DNA from: Azonexus sp.
GTDB taxonomy: Bacteria; Pseudomonadota; Gammaproteobacteria; Burkholderiales; Rhodocyclaceae
Assembly (NCBI GenBank): GCA_030697085.1
Contig: JAUYQT010000304.1
Coordinates: 1 to 5,148 of the forward strand
Direction of reading: 5' to 3'
DNA length: 5,148 nt
Shown: positions 1-5,148 of the stretch, one piece after another
Layout of the letters: each line of letters opens with the position of its first letter
Numbering within the stretch: the first letter of the stretch is position 1
Program-made: the position numbers and the translations under genes
Notes under the pieces: generated by a model
The model's database searches: none
What the model saw: the letters and a program-made list of their open reading frames with translations, nothing else
What the model was told of the DNA's origin: nothing

Positions 1-84
1 TTCAAGAACGGCAATGTCGAAGCAACCAAAGTGGGCGCACTCTCCAAGTCCCAACTCGCTGCCTTTATTGACAGCAATCTGTAA
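1..84 (+). CDS. trxA: Thioredoxin, C-terminal end (5' truncated by window)
   Basis: The reading frame from base 1 encodes 27 residues and ends in TAA at 82-84. The peptide contains FKNG and TKVGALSKSQLAAF followed by IDSNL, which matches the final beta-hairpin and C-terminal helix of bacterial thioredoxin 1 (E. coli ends FKNGEVAATKVGALSKGQL... ). Thioredoxin is the small cytoplasmic dithiol protein that reduces disulfides in ribonucleotide reductase and other proteins; its WCGPC active site lies upstream of this window and cannot be checked. The position directly before rho is a widespread arrangement in proteobacteria. The gene start, promoter and length are outside the window. The identification rests on a short but very characteristic tail. 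Confidence 0.9.
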   Translation, partial: FKNGNVEATKVGALSKSQLAAFIDSNL

Positions 85-101
85 TCTCCGTAGTCTTCCA
101 A

Positions 102-128
102 CCTGAGGGCGTTTTCTGCGCCTTCAGG
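102..128 (+). terminator. Hairpin after trxA; weak or attenuator-like terminator
   Basis: CCTGAGGGCG (102-111) pairs with CGCCTTCAGG (119-128) through ten base pairs, one of them G-U, around a 7-base loop. There is no T-run after the 3' arm, so it is not a canonical intrinsic terminator; the only T-rich bases are in the loop. It may stabilise the trxA mRNA 3' end or act in the rho leader. Its left arm can instead pair perfectly over seven bases with CCTCAGG at 135-141, giving two mutually exclusive folds. Confidence 0.4.
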
Positions 129-150
129 CAGATGCCTCAGGTTTGACGCC

Positions 151-200
151 ACAGCATCCATCCCTCTCCCAGCAATTCAAGCGCTCTCGTCCCGGTTCTC
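151..200 (+). promoter_or_regulatory. C-rich, G-poor stretch, candidate Rho utilisation (rut) site
   Basis: Counting this 50-base stretch gives 22 C and only 7 G, with many pyrimidine-C dinucleotides, especially in 159-170. Rho loads on unstructured C-rich, G-poor RNA, and the rho gene is known to be autoregulated in this way in E. coli. The composition and position upstream of rho make it a candidate loading site. There is no sequence motif that proves a rut site, so this is an inference from composition. Confidence 0.35.
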
Positions 201-245
201 AGGCAGAACCCCGGCTTCTATGTGCAGCGCCACCTAAACTCCGAA

Positions 246-1505
246 ATGCAACTCTCAGACCTCAAAATACTACACGTCAGCAAATTGCTGGAGATGGCGA
301 CCGAACTAGTCATCGAAAACGCCAACCGCATGCGCAAACAGGAGCTGATCTACGCCATCCTGAAAGCCAAGGCCAAAGTCGGCGAAACCATTTACGGCGA
401 CGGCACGCTGGAAGTTCTGTCGGACGGCTACGGTTTCCTCCGTTCCTCTGACACTTCATACCTCGCCAACCCGGATGACATCTACGTCTCCCCATCACAG
501 GTACGGCGCTTCAACCTGCGCACCGGCGATACCATCGAGGGCGAAATCCGTACCCCGAAGGACGGCGAACGCTATGTGGCGCTGACCAAGCTGGAATCGA
601 TCAACGGTTTTCCGCCGGAAGCGAACAAGAATAAAATCATGTTCGAGAACCTGACAGCGCTGCACCCGACGCGCATGCTGCGTCTGGAGCGCGAGATCAA
701 GGCGGAAGAAAATATCACCAGCCGCGTCATCGACATGATCGCCCCGGTCGGCTGCGGCCAACGCGGACTAATCGTCTCGCCGCCGAAATCTGGCAAGACG
801 GTGATGTTGCAACACATCGCGCATGCCATCACAGCCAATCATCCGGACGTCGTGCTGATCGTTCTGCTGATCGACGAGCGCCCCGAAGAAGTGACCGAAA
901 TGACCCGCACGGTCAAAGGTGAAGTCGTTGCTTCCACCTTCGACGAACCGGCCAGCCGCCACGTGGCGGTCGCCGAAATGGTCATCGAAAAAGCCAAGCG
1001 CCTGGTCGAGCACAAGAAGGATGTCGTTATCCTGCTTGACTCGATCACCCGCCTCGCCCGCGCCTACAACACCGTCCAGCCTGCTTCCGGCAAGGTACTG
1101 ACCGGCGGCGTCGATGCCAATGCCCTGCAAAAGCCGAAGCGCTTCTTTGGTGCGGCGCGCAATATCGAGGAAGGCGGCTCGCTAACCATCCTCGCCACGG
1201 CTCTGGTCGACACCGGCTCGCGTATGGACGAAGTGATTTACGAAGAGTTCAAGGGCACCGGCAACGCTGAAATCCATCTTGATCGCCGCATGGCCGAGAA
1301 GCGCATGTATCCGGCAATCAACGTCAATCGCTCCGGCACTCGCCGTGAAGAACTGCTGCTCAAGCCTGACGTTCTGCAAAAAATGTGGGTATTGCGCAAG
1401 CTCTGTTACCCGATGGACGACCTCGCCGCCATGGAATTCCTGCTCGACAAGGTCAAGTCAACCAAGGGCAATGCAGAGTTTTTTGATGCAATGCGCCGCG
1501 GATAA
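246..1505 (+). CDS. rho: Transcription termination factor Rho
   Basis: This is a complete 419-residue Rho, the same length as the E. coli protein. Rho is a homohexameric ATP-dependent RNA helicase that loads on C-rich nascent RNA and terminates transcription in the cytoplasm. The N-terminal helical segment (MQLSDLK...[12 protein letters not shown]) is followed by the cold-shock-like RNA-binding domain with GDGTLEVL and GYGFLRS (about residues 50-65). The ATPase domain has the P-loop PPKSGKT with K184, E211 in LIDERPEE, the Walker B D265 in ILLDSITR, the Q-loop around [11 protein letters not shown] and the arginine finger R366 in SGTRREE. D210, R212, S266 and K336, which contact bicyclomycin in E. 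coli Rho, are all present. ATG at 246 is chosen because the protein then aligns collinearly with E. coli Rho; an in-frame GTG at 222 would add eight unconserved residues. Neither start has a clear Shine-Dalgarno sequence. Nothing in the protein looks degenerate. Confidence 0.98.
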   Translation: MQLSDLKILHVSKLLEMATELVIENANRMRKQELIYAILKAKAKVGETIYGDGTLEVLSDGYGFLRSSDTSYLANPDDIYVSPSQVRRFNLRTGDTIEGEIRTPKDGERYVALTKLESINGFPPEANKNKIMFENLTALHPTRMLRLEREIKAEENITSRVIDMIAPVGCGQRGLIVSPPKSGKTVMLQHIAHAITANHPDVVLIVLLIDERPEEVTEMTRTVKGEVVASTFDEPASRHVAVAEMVIEKAKRLVEHKKDVVILLDSITRLARAYNTVQPASGKVLTGGVDANALQKPKRFFGAARNIEEGGSLTILATALVDTGSRMDEVIYEEFKGTGNAEIHLDRRMAEKRMYPAINVNRSGTRREELLLKPDVLQKMWVLRKLCYPMDDLAAMEFLLDKVKSTKGNAEFFDAMRRG

Positions 1506-1519
1506 GTCGCTAAAACGTA

Positions 1520-1548
1520 TTGCAACTGCGTGATTATTCGAGGATAAT
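1520..1548 (+). promoter_or_regulatory. Candidate sigma-70 promoter for rpmE
   Basis: TTGCAA (1520-1525, four of six matches to TTGACA) is followed after exactly 17 bases by GATAAT (1543-1548, five of six matches to TATAAT). Transcription would start near 1555, giving rpmE a leader of about 48 bases. It lies just after the rho stop codon, so rpmE could be expressed separately from rho. The -10 box also forms the right arm of a small 6-bp inverted repeat (1532-1537 with 1544-1549). Unproven, but the best-scoring promoter-like site in the window by eye. Confidence 0.45.
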
Positions 1549-1561
1549 CCCGTGCTTCCCA

Positions 1562-1582
1562 GATCGGCCACATCCGCCGGTC
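1562..1582 (+). promoter_or_regulatory. Hairpin in the rpmE leader
   Basis: GATCGGC (1562-1568) pairs with GCCGGTC (1576-1582) over seven base pairs, one of them G-U, around a 7-base loop. It ends ten bases before the Shine-Dalgarno sequence and falls inside the leader predicted from the 1520-1548 promoter. Ribosomal protein genes are often controlled by binding of the product to a leader structure, and autogenous control of rpmE is reported in E. coli. Whether this hairpin does that is inference. Confidence 0.35.
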
Positions 1583-1592
1583 GCTTGATAAT

Positions 1593-1596
1593 AGGA
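1593..1596 (+). promoter_or_regulatory. Ribosome binding site of rpmE
   Basis: AGGA lies six bases before the ATG at 1603. It is the only clear Shine-Dalgarno sequence before any gene start in this window. It decides the rpmE start in favour of 1603 over the in-frame GTG at 1552. Confidence 0.75.
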
Positions 1597-1602
1597 CAAA
1601 AG

Positions 1603-1830
1603 ATGAAAACTGATATCCATCCCGAGTACAACGAAATTCAGGTGACCTGCTCCTGCGGCAGCGTCTTCACCACCAAATCGACCATGAAGAAGAAAGACTT
1701 TCACGTTGAAGTCTGCTCCCTCTGCCACCCGTTCTACACCGGCAAGCAAAAGATTGTTGACACGGCTGGCCGCGTTGAGAAATTCAACCAGAAATTCGGC
1801 AACATGCGCGGCAAGGCTGCAACTGCCTGA
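1603..1830 (+). CDS. rpmE: 50S ribosomal protein bL31 (zinc-binding type)
   Basis: The 75-residue product begins [12 protein letters not shown] and has the bL31 hallmarks [19 protein letters not shown] and [10 protein letters not shown]. bL31 is a small protein of the large subunit that contributes to the bridge between the subunits. Cysteines 16, 18, 38 and 41 form the zinc ribbon, so this is the cysteine-containing (C+) form rather than the zinc-independent paralogue (ykgM/rpmE2 type) that replaces it in zinc starvation. It is slightly longer than the 70-residue E. coli protein, with an alanine-rich tail. ATG at 1603 is supported by the AGGA site and by homology. The gene follows rho by 97 bases and ends before a strong terminator, so the trxA-rho-rpmE group finishes here. 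Confidence 0.97.
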   Translation: MKTDIHPEYNEIQVTCSCGSVFTTKSTMKKKDFHVEVCSLCHPFYTGKQKIVDTAGRVEKFNQKFGNMRGKAATA

Positions 1831-1851
1831 TCTGTGTGATTTGTATGCGAC

Positions 1852-1878
1852 AAAAGGCAGCCGAAAGGCTGCCTTTTT
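1852..1878 (+). terminator. Intrinsic terminator after rpmE
   Basis: GGCAGCC (1856-1862) and GGCTGCC (1867-1873) form a perfect 7-bp stem closed by a GAAA tetraloop and followed by five T (1874-1878). Four A precede the stem, so the structure could also work on the - strand, though no - strand gene ends here. It starts 22 bases after the rpmE stop codon. Confidence 0.92.
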
Positions 1879-1954
1879 CATTTCCGGCCGCACCACCCAA
1901 AAGCTGACTGACTCACTTTCCTACTCAGTTAAAAGATAGCCTCACCACGATGCA

Positions 1955-1986
1955 AAGAAAAACAAAGCCCTCCAGACGACCGGGCT
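1955..1986 (-). terminator. Weak terminator-like hairpin on the - strand
   Basis: AGCCC (1966-1970) and GGGCT (1982-1986) form a 5-bp stem with an 11-base loop. Read on the - strand it is followed by a T-rich run (TTTGTTTTTCTTT, complement of about 1953-1965). No - strand gene lies immediately to the right, so its job is unclear; it could stop antisense transcription or be chance. The surrounding gap 1879-2089 otherwise shows only weak, unconvincing promoter-like AT-rich pieces and no supported gene. Confidence 0.25.
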
Positions 1987-2089
1987 AACCCACCCAATAA
2001 ATGCCTAAAATATTGGCCTACCTTACATTCTTCCATTTTGCCGCACCTCTGCGCCAAGGTTTCCAGCGTGAGCAGCCCACCCAACCGAA

Positions 2090-3712
2090 ATGCCTGACTT
2101 TCTCGCCTTGATCCGTCACGGTATCCGTTTGCCTCCGGCAGGCTGGATGCTTGCCGCCATGCTGGCCTTCTATGTACTGGCCGGCCTGTTCGGGCGCGAC
2201 CCCTGGAAGGGCGAAGACGCCATTCACATCAGCACCGCCTGGCACATGCTGCATTATGGCGAATGGCTCTCGCCTGACCTGGCCGGCCGCGCCTTTCACG
2301 AGCCCCCGCTTTATTATTGGACCGCCGCACTGACCGGCACAATTTTTGGTGGCTGGCTACCGATGCACGAAGCTTTGCGGCTGGCCAGCGGCATTTGGGT
2401 TGCCCTGGCGCTAATGGGTCTTTATTACGCCGGCCGCGAACTTTACGGCCAAGAAAGCGCTGCTGCCAGCCCAATGTTACTTGCCGGCTGCGTCGGGCTG
2501 CTCCTGCATGCCCATGATGCCCAACCAATGTTGATCGCCATTGCCGCCTACAGCGGCGCGCTTGGCGCGCTTGCCACCATTGGCCGCAAACCACGGCTGA
2601 CCGGCATCTATTACGGACTGGCGGTCGCCGGTTGCTTACTCGGTGCCGGCATTTCACCCACCTTACCGCTCCTCGCCATTGCCCCGATTGCCTGGTGGCT
2701 CTCGCCAGATCGTCCGAAAGCCCTGCACACACTGGCCATTGGCCTCGCCATGGCGATCCTGCTCATTCTGCCCTGGCCCATTTTGCTACTCATCCTCGAA
2801 CCTTCACGCTTCCACGGCTGGCTGGCCACTGAACTCGCGCCTCTGAAAACACCATTCTCCCTCCCCGGAGCCGGGCGTTTTCTCGCACTCCTCCCCTGGT
2901 TCGCCTTCCCGGTATTACCCCTCGCCGGCTGGACACTCTGGACCCGGCGCAAGGCATGGCGTGCCCCGGCCCAATTACTGCCGCTGGCTTTTTTCCTCAT
3001 TACCTTGCTCGTACTTGCCCTCGCCTACTACCCACGCGAAATCCCGGCTTTACTGATGCTGCCACCGCTAGCCCTGCTCGCCACACCCGGCGCCCTGACC
3101 TTGCGCCGCGGTGCAGCCAACGCTTTCGACTGGTTTGCGATGATGACTTTTAGCCTTTTTGCCGGTCTGATCTGGCTAGCCTGGTCAGCGATGGCAATGG
3201 GCTGGCCAGAAAAACTGGCCAAACGCGCTGTCATACTGCGCCCCGGCTTCATCGGCCAATTTGATTTATCCGACTTCCTTCTCGGCCTGGCCGCAACGGC
3301 CTGGTGGCTGTGGCTGATCTTCACCGCCCCGCGCTCGCCTTACCGCAGCCTGACGCACTGGACACTTGGCTTCACCACGCTCTGGCTGCTCGCTACAACG
3401 CTGATTTTGCCCTGGTTCGACTATGGCAAAAGCTACCGTCCAGTCGCCCAGGCCATCGTCCAGGCCTTGCCGCCAGACCCTGGCTGTCTGGCTGAACGCG
3501 GACTCGGTGATGCCCAACGCGCTTCACTTTCCTACTTCACTAAAGTCAACCCGGTTTCGCTCGACAGCGCCGCCGGCAAAGCCTGCAACTGGCTGCTCGT
3601 CGCCGGCACCAGCCGGCAGACACTGGCGGCCCCCAATGCACAATGGAAGGAAGTCTGGGAAGGCAGCCGCCCGGGCGACCGCAAAGAAAAATTCCGTCTT
3701 TTTCGGCGTTGA
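2090..3712 (+). CDS. Multi-spanning membrane protein, ArnT/PMT-like glycosyltransferase (GT-C fold)
   Basis: The 540-residue product is strongly hydrophobic, with roughly a dozen membrane helices by eye between residues 19 and 441 and a soluble C-terminal part (about 442-540). After the first helix (about 19-35) comes a loop with acidic E42-D43 and, at 69-77, FHEPPLYYW, which resembles the acidic first loop and the KPPL-YW region of ArnT/PMT (GT39/GT83) enzymes. Such enzymes move sugars from polyprenyl-phosphate carriers to lipid A, proteins or other envelope acceptors at the periplasmic face of the inner membrane. The tail begins PWFDYGKSYRPVAQAI and has C466 and C499, which could form a periplasmic disulfide. 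I cannot name the substrate. ATG at 2090 is the first possible start, because TGA at 2069-2071 is in frame upstream and no start codon lies between; ATG at 2147 (residue 20) is an alternative but falls at the first helix. No clear Shine-Dalgarno is seen. It appears to be a single-gene unit behind the rpmE terminator, converging on orn. Confidence 0.8.
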   Translation: MPDFLALIRHGIRLPPAGWMLAAMLAFYVLAGLFGRDPWKGEDAIHISTAWHMLHYGEWLSPDLAGRAFHEPPLYYWTAALTGTIFGGWLPMHEALRLASGIWVALALMGLYYAGRELYGQESAAASPMLLAGCVGLLLHAHDAQPMLIAIAAYSGALGALATIGRKPRLTGIYYGLAVAGCLLGAGISPTLPLLAIAPIAWWLSPDRPKALHTLAIGLAMAILLILPWPILLLILEPSRFHGWLATELAPLKTPFSLPGAGRFLALLPWFAFPVLPLAGWTLWTRRKAWRAPAQLLPLAFFLITLLVLALAYYPREIPALLMLPPLALLATPGALTLRRGAANAFDWFAMMTFSLFAGLIWLAWSAMAMGWPEKLAKRAVILRPGFIGQFDLSDFLLGLAATAWWLWLIFTAPRSPYRSLTHWTLGFTTLWLLATTLILPWFDYGKSYRPVAQAIVQALPPDPGCLAERGLGDAQRASLSYFTKVNPVSLDSAAGKACNWLLVAGTSRQTLAAPNAQWKEVWEGSRPGDRKEKFRLFRR

Positions 3713-3747
3713 CCGCAGCAACAGCGCACAACAACACCGGCCAATTA

Positions 3748-3771
3748 CGTCACGGATATTTTTCCGTGACG
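3748..3771. terminator. Perfect inverted repeat between convergent genes, candidate shared terminator
   Basis: CGTCACGGA (3748-3756) and TCCGTGACG (3763-3771) form a perfect 9-bp stem with a 6-base loop (TATTTT). It lies in the 77-bp gap between the 3' ends of the membrane protein gene (ends 3712) and orn (ends 3790). There is no T-run after the stem on either strand, so it is not a classical intrinsic terminator. Its position suggests a bidirectional stop aided by Rho or a 3'-end stabiliser for both mRNAs. Confidence 0.5.
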
Positions 3772-3789
3772 CAGAAACAAAAGCCGCGA

Positions 3790-4344
3790 TCAGGAAACCG
3801 ACTTAACCAGGAAGTGTTCGCGGTAATACTTCATTTCGTCGATCGACTCATAAATATCCGCCAGCGCCGTATGCCGGCCCTTCTTTTTGAAACCTTTGTA
3901 AATTTCCGGCTGCCAGCGCTTGCACAGCTCTTTCAAGGTACTGACATCAAGATTGCGATAGTGAAAATACGCCTCCAGCGTCGGCATGTAGCGCGCCATG
4001 AAACGACGATCCTGACCAATTGAATTGCCGCACATTGGCGAATGACCTTTGGATGAATATTTTTTCAGAAACTCCAGCGCCACCGCCTCAATTTCCGCTT
4101 CATTCATTGTCGAGGCTTTAACCTTATCGACCAAACCGGACCGACCATGGGTTTTCTGGTTCCAATCATCCATGCCCGCCAGCGTTTCATCCGTTTGATG
4201 CACCACCCAGGACGGTGATTCGGCAACCATTTCCAGCTCGGAATTAGTGACAACCATCGCCATTTCGATAATCCTGTCGCCATCCGGGTTCAAACCGGTC
4301 ATTTCCATATCCAGCCAGACGAGGTTGTTTGCGTTGCCTGCCAT
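3790..4344 (-). CDS. orn: Oligoribonuclease (DEDDh 3'-5' exoribonuclease)
   Basis: With the start at 4344 the product is 184 residues, against 181 in E. coli, and is close to it throughout. Orn is a cytoplasmic dimer that degrades the shortest RNA fragments, chiefly dinucleotides, completing mRNA decay and, in bacteria with cyclic-di-GMP, removing pGpG. The DEDDh catalytic set is complete: D12 and E14 in [12 protein letters not shown]112 in [11 protein letters not shown]158 and D163 in GRHTALADI. The conserved [14 protein letters not shown] and YYREHF segments are also present. An in-frame ATG at 4362 would add six residues (MNLGNY) not expected in the family; I prefer 4344 because it puts the catalytic residues at the E. 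coli numbers and has a weak GGG seven bases upstream, while 4362 has no Shine-Dalgarno at all. It is divergent from the peptidase gene at 4401. Confidence 0.97.
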   Translation of the reverse strand: MAGNANNLVWLDMEMTGLNPDGDRIIEMAMVVTNSELEMVAESPSWVVHQTDETLAGMDDWNQKTHGRSGLVDKVKASTMNEAEIEAVALEFLKKYSSKGHSPMCGNSIGQDRRFMARYMPTLEAYFHYRNLDVSTLKELCKRWQPEIYKGFKKKGRHTALADIYESIDEMKYYREHFLVKSVS

Positions 4345-4349
4345 ATAAT
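4344..4349 (+). promoter_or_regulatory. Perfect -10 box (TATAAT) overlapping the orn start, candidate promoter of the peptidase gene
   Basis: TATAAT on the + strand matches the sigma-70 -10 consensus exactly and would start transcription near 4356, about 45 bases before the GTG at 4401. No good -35 box is seen 16-18 bases upstream (GAGGTT at 4321-4326). The first T is the complement of the A of the orn ATG at 4344, so the peptidase promoter would overlap the orn initiation codon. With only 56 bases between the two starts, some overlap of control sites is expected. Confidence 0.35.
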
Positions 4350-4400
4350 TGCCCAAGTTCATAAAAAGATGAATTTTCTCACAGCTTTACATTGACCCTC

Positions 4401-5148
4401 GTGACTCCCGACTTCACTCTCCTCTTTCTTCTCGCCTTTGCGCTGACGCTGGCAGCTCGCCTGTGGCTGAAACTACGCCACATTCGCCACGTTTCGGCGC
4501 ACCGCAATGCCGTACCGGCCGACTTTGCCGAACGCATTCCGCTCACTGCTCACCAAAAAGCGGCCGATTACACGGTCGACCGCAATAAAACAGCCATTTT
4601 TTCCACGCTGATAGACGCGGCCCTGTTACTCATCCTGACACTCGGTGGTGGCCTTGCCTGGCTGCATGGTTTCTGGGCCCCCCAGCTTGATGGCCTGAGT
4701 TATGGCCTGGCGATGATTTTTAGCCTGATGCTCATCTCCAGCCTGATCGACCTGCCAATCTCGCTTTACCGTCAGTTCGTCATTGAAACCCGCTACGGCT
4801 TCAACCGTATGACGCTCGGCCTGTTCTTCGCCGATCTGGGCAAACAAACCGTGCTCGGCATTGCCGTCGGCGCCCCCCTGATCCTCATCGTTCTCTGGCT
4901 GATGGGTGCGATGGGCCCGTTCTGGTGGCTCTACGTCTGGCTCTTCTGGAGTGCCTTCAACCTGCTCGCCATGTTTATTTATCCGACCTGGATTGCGCCG
5001 CTCTTCAACAAATTTTCCCCCCTTGAAGACGGCGAAATGAAAGTACGCATCGAAGCCCTGCTCAAGCGCTGCGGCTTCCGCTCCTCCGGCCTTTTCGTGA
5101 TGGATGGCTCAAAACGCTCCAACCACGGCAACGCCTACTTCACCGGCT
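4401..5148 (+). CDS. Ste24-type M48 family membrane metallopeptidase, N-terminal part (3' truncated by window)
   Basis: An open frame runs from GTG at 4401 to the window edge, 249 codons without a stop. The sequence matches the membrane part of Ste24/CAAX prenyl protease 1-like M48 peptidases: DYTVDRNKTAIFSTLIDAALL, FVIETRYGFN (126-135), YPTWIAPLFNKFSPLEDGE (from 194) and KRSNHGNAYFTG (238-249). About five membrane helices can be seen (near 4-22, 62-85, 95-115, 145-170 and 171-195). Family members are zinc proteases in the membrane; eukaryotic Ste24 trims prenylated proteins, while bacterial ones are thought to act in membrane protein quality control. The catalytic HExxH should follow shortly after the window, so activity cannot be judged; bacterial homologues are usually a little over 400 residues. 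The start is uncertain: TTG at 4392 is also in frame, the upstream stop is at 4362-4364, and no Shine-Dalgarno is visible. Homologues commonly begin M-TPDF-like, which favours 4401. Confidence 0.9.
   Translation, partial: MTPDFTLLFLLAFALTLAARLWLKLRHIRHVSAHRNAVPADFAERIPLTAHQKAADYTVDRNKTAIFSTLIDAALLLILTLGGGLAWLHGFWAPQLDGLSYGLAMIFSLMLISSLIDLPISLYRQFVIETRYGFNRMTLGLFFADLGKQTVLGIAVGAPLILIVLWLMGAMGPFWWLYVWLFWSAFNLLAMFIYPTWIAPLFNKFSPLEDGEMKVRIEALLKRCGFRSSGLFVMDGSKRSNHGNAYFTG

Larger units (their letters stand above)
85..245 (+). promoter_or_regulatory. Untranslated leader between trxA and rho
   Basis: These 161 bases contain no credible gene. They hold a strong hairpin (102-128), an alternative pairing partner for its left arm (135-141), and a C-rich, G-poor stretch (about 151-200). 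No good sigma-70 promoter is visible: TTGACG at 143-148 resembles a -35 box but nothing like a -10 lies 16-18 bases downstream. In E. coli the rho gene is autoregulated by Rho-dependent termination within its own leader. The base composition here is what such control would need, but that it operates in this organism is inference. No clear Shine-Dalgarno sequence precedes the rho start. Confidence 0.45.

Noticed and set aside
143..148. TTGACG as the -35 box of a rho promoter
   Set aside because: No -10-like hexamer lies 16-18 bases downstream; that region is C-rich.
222..245. GTG at 222 as an upstream start for rho
   Set aside because: It adds eight residues with no counterpart in E. coli Rho, and the 246 start gives exact collinearity (K184, D265, R366).
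143..451. 102-codon open frame with a TTG start spanning the rho leader and the 5' end of rho
   Set aside because: It overlaps rho out of frame, has no Shine-Dalgarno, and encodes an arginine/glutamine-rich peptide typical of a shadow frame in GC-rich DNA.
1552..1602. GTG at 1552 as start of rpmE, giving 92 residues
   Set aside because: The extra 17 residues are not part of bL31, and ATG at 1603 has an AGGA site at proper spacing.
1904..1934. CTGACT and TTAAAA as a promoter for the glycosyltransferase gene
   Set aside because: Both boxes match poorly and the spacing is 19 bases; not better than background for AT-rich intergenic DNA.
2001..2111. 36-codon ATG frame before the glycosyltransferase gene
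   Set aside because: No Shine-Dalgarno, no recognisable features, and it overlaps the next gene start out of frame; likely chance.
2229..2732. 167-codon frame on the - strand inside the glycosyltransferase gene, and similar antisense frames in rho
   Set aside because: They are antisense to clear genes, arginine-rich and without family-like motifs; shadows of high-GC codon use.
4369..4395. 8-codon ATG frame before the peptidase gene as a leader peptide
   Set aside because: No Shine-Dalgarno and no attenuator structure after it; a frame this short is expected by chance.

Overview
The window looks like ordinary chromosomal core sequence from a betaproteobacterium. A Rhodocyclales member (Dechloromonas/Azonexus-like) is my best guess, from the trxA-rho-rpmE order, the wording of the proteins and the fairly high GC. 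That placement is inference from memory of these families, not a database match.

Left part (1-1878), all on the + strand: the last 27 codons of thioredoxin (trxA), a 161-bp C-rich leader with competing hairpins, the complete transcription termination factor gene rho (419 aa), a short gap with a plausible sigma-70 promoter and a hairpin, then rpmE for zinc-binding ribosomal protein bL31 (75 aa), closed by a textbook intrinsic terminator.

Middle part (1879-3789): a 211-bp gap without a convincing gene, then a 540-aa multi-spanning membrane protein that resembles GT-C glycosyltransferases of the ArnT/PMT (GT39/GT83) group, with unknown substrate. It converges on the next gene across a 77-bp gap that holds a perfect inverted repeat.

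Right part (3790-5148): orn (oligoribonuclease) on the - strand, and divergent from it, separated by only 56 bp, the first 249 codons of a Ste24/HtpX-like M48 membrane metallopeptidase that runs off the window before its HExxH zinc site.

The genes are housekeeping functions (redox, transcription termination, translation, RNA decay, membrane proteolysis, probable envelope glycosylation) rather than one pathway. There are no mobile elements, CRISPR arrays, tRNA/rRNA genes or signs of recent transfer. I found no credible undescribed multi-gene system. The points worth a second look are regulatory: the rho leader, the rpmE leader hairpin, the orn/ste24 divergent start region, and the substrate of the glycosyltransferase-like protein.
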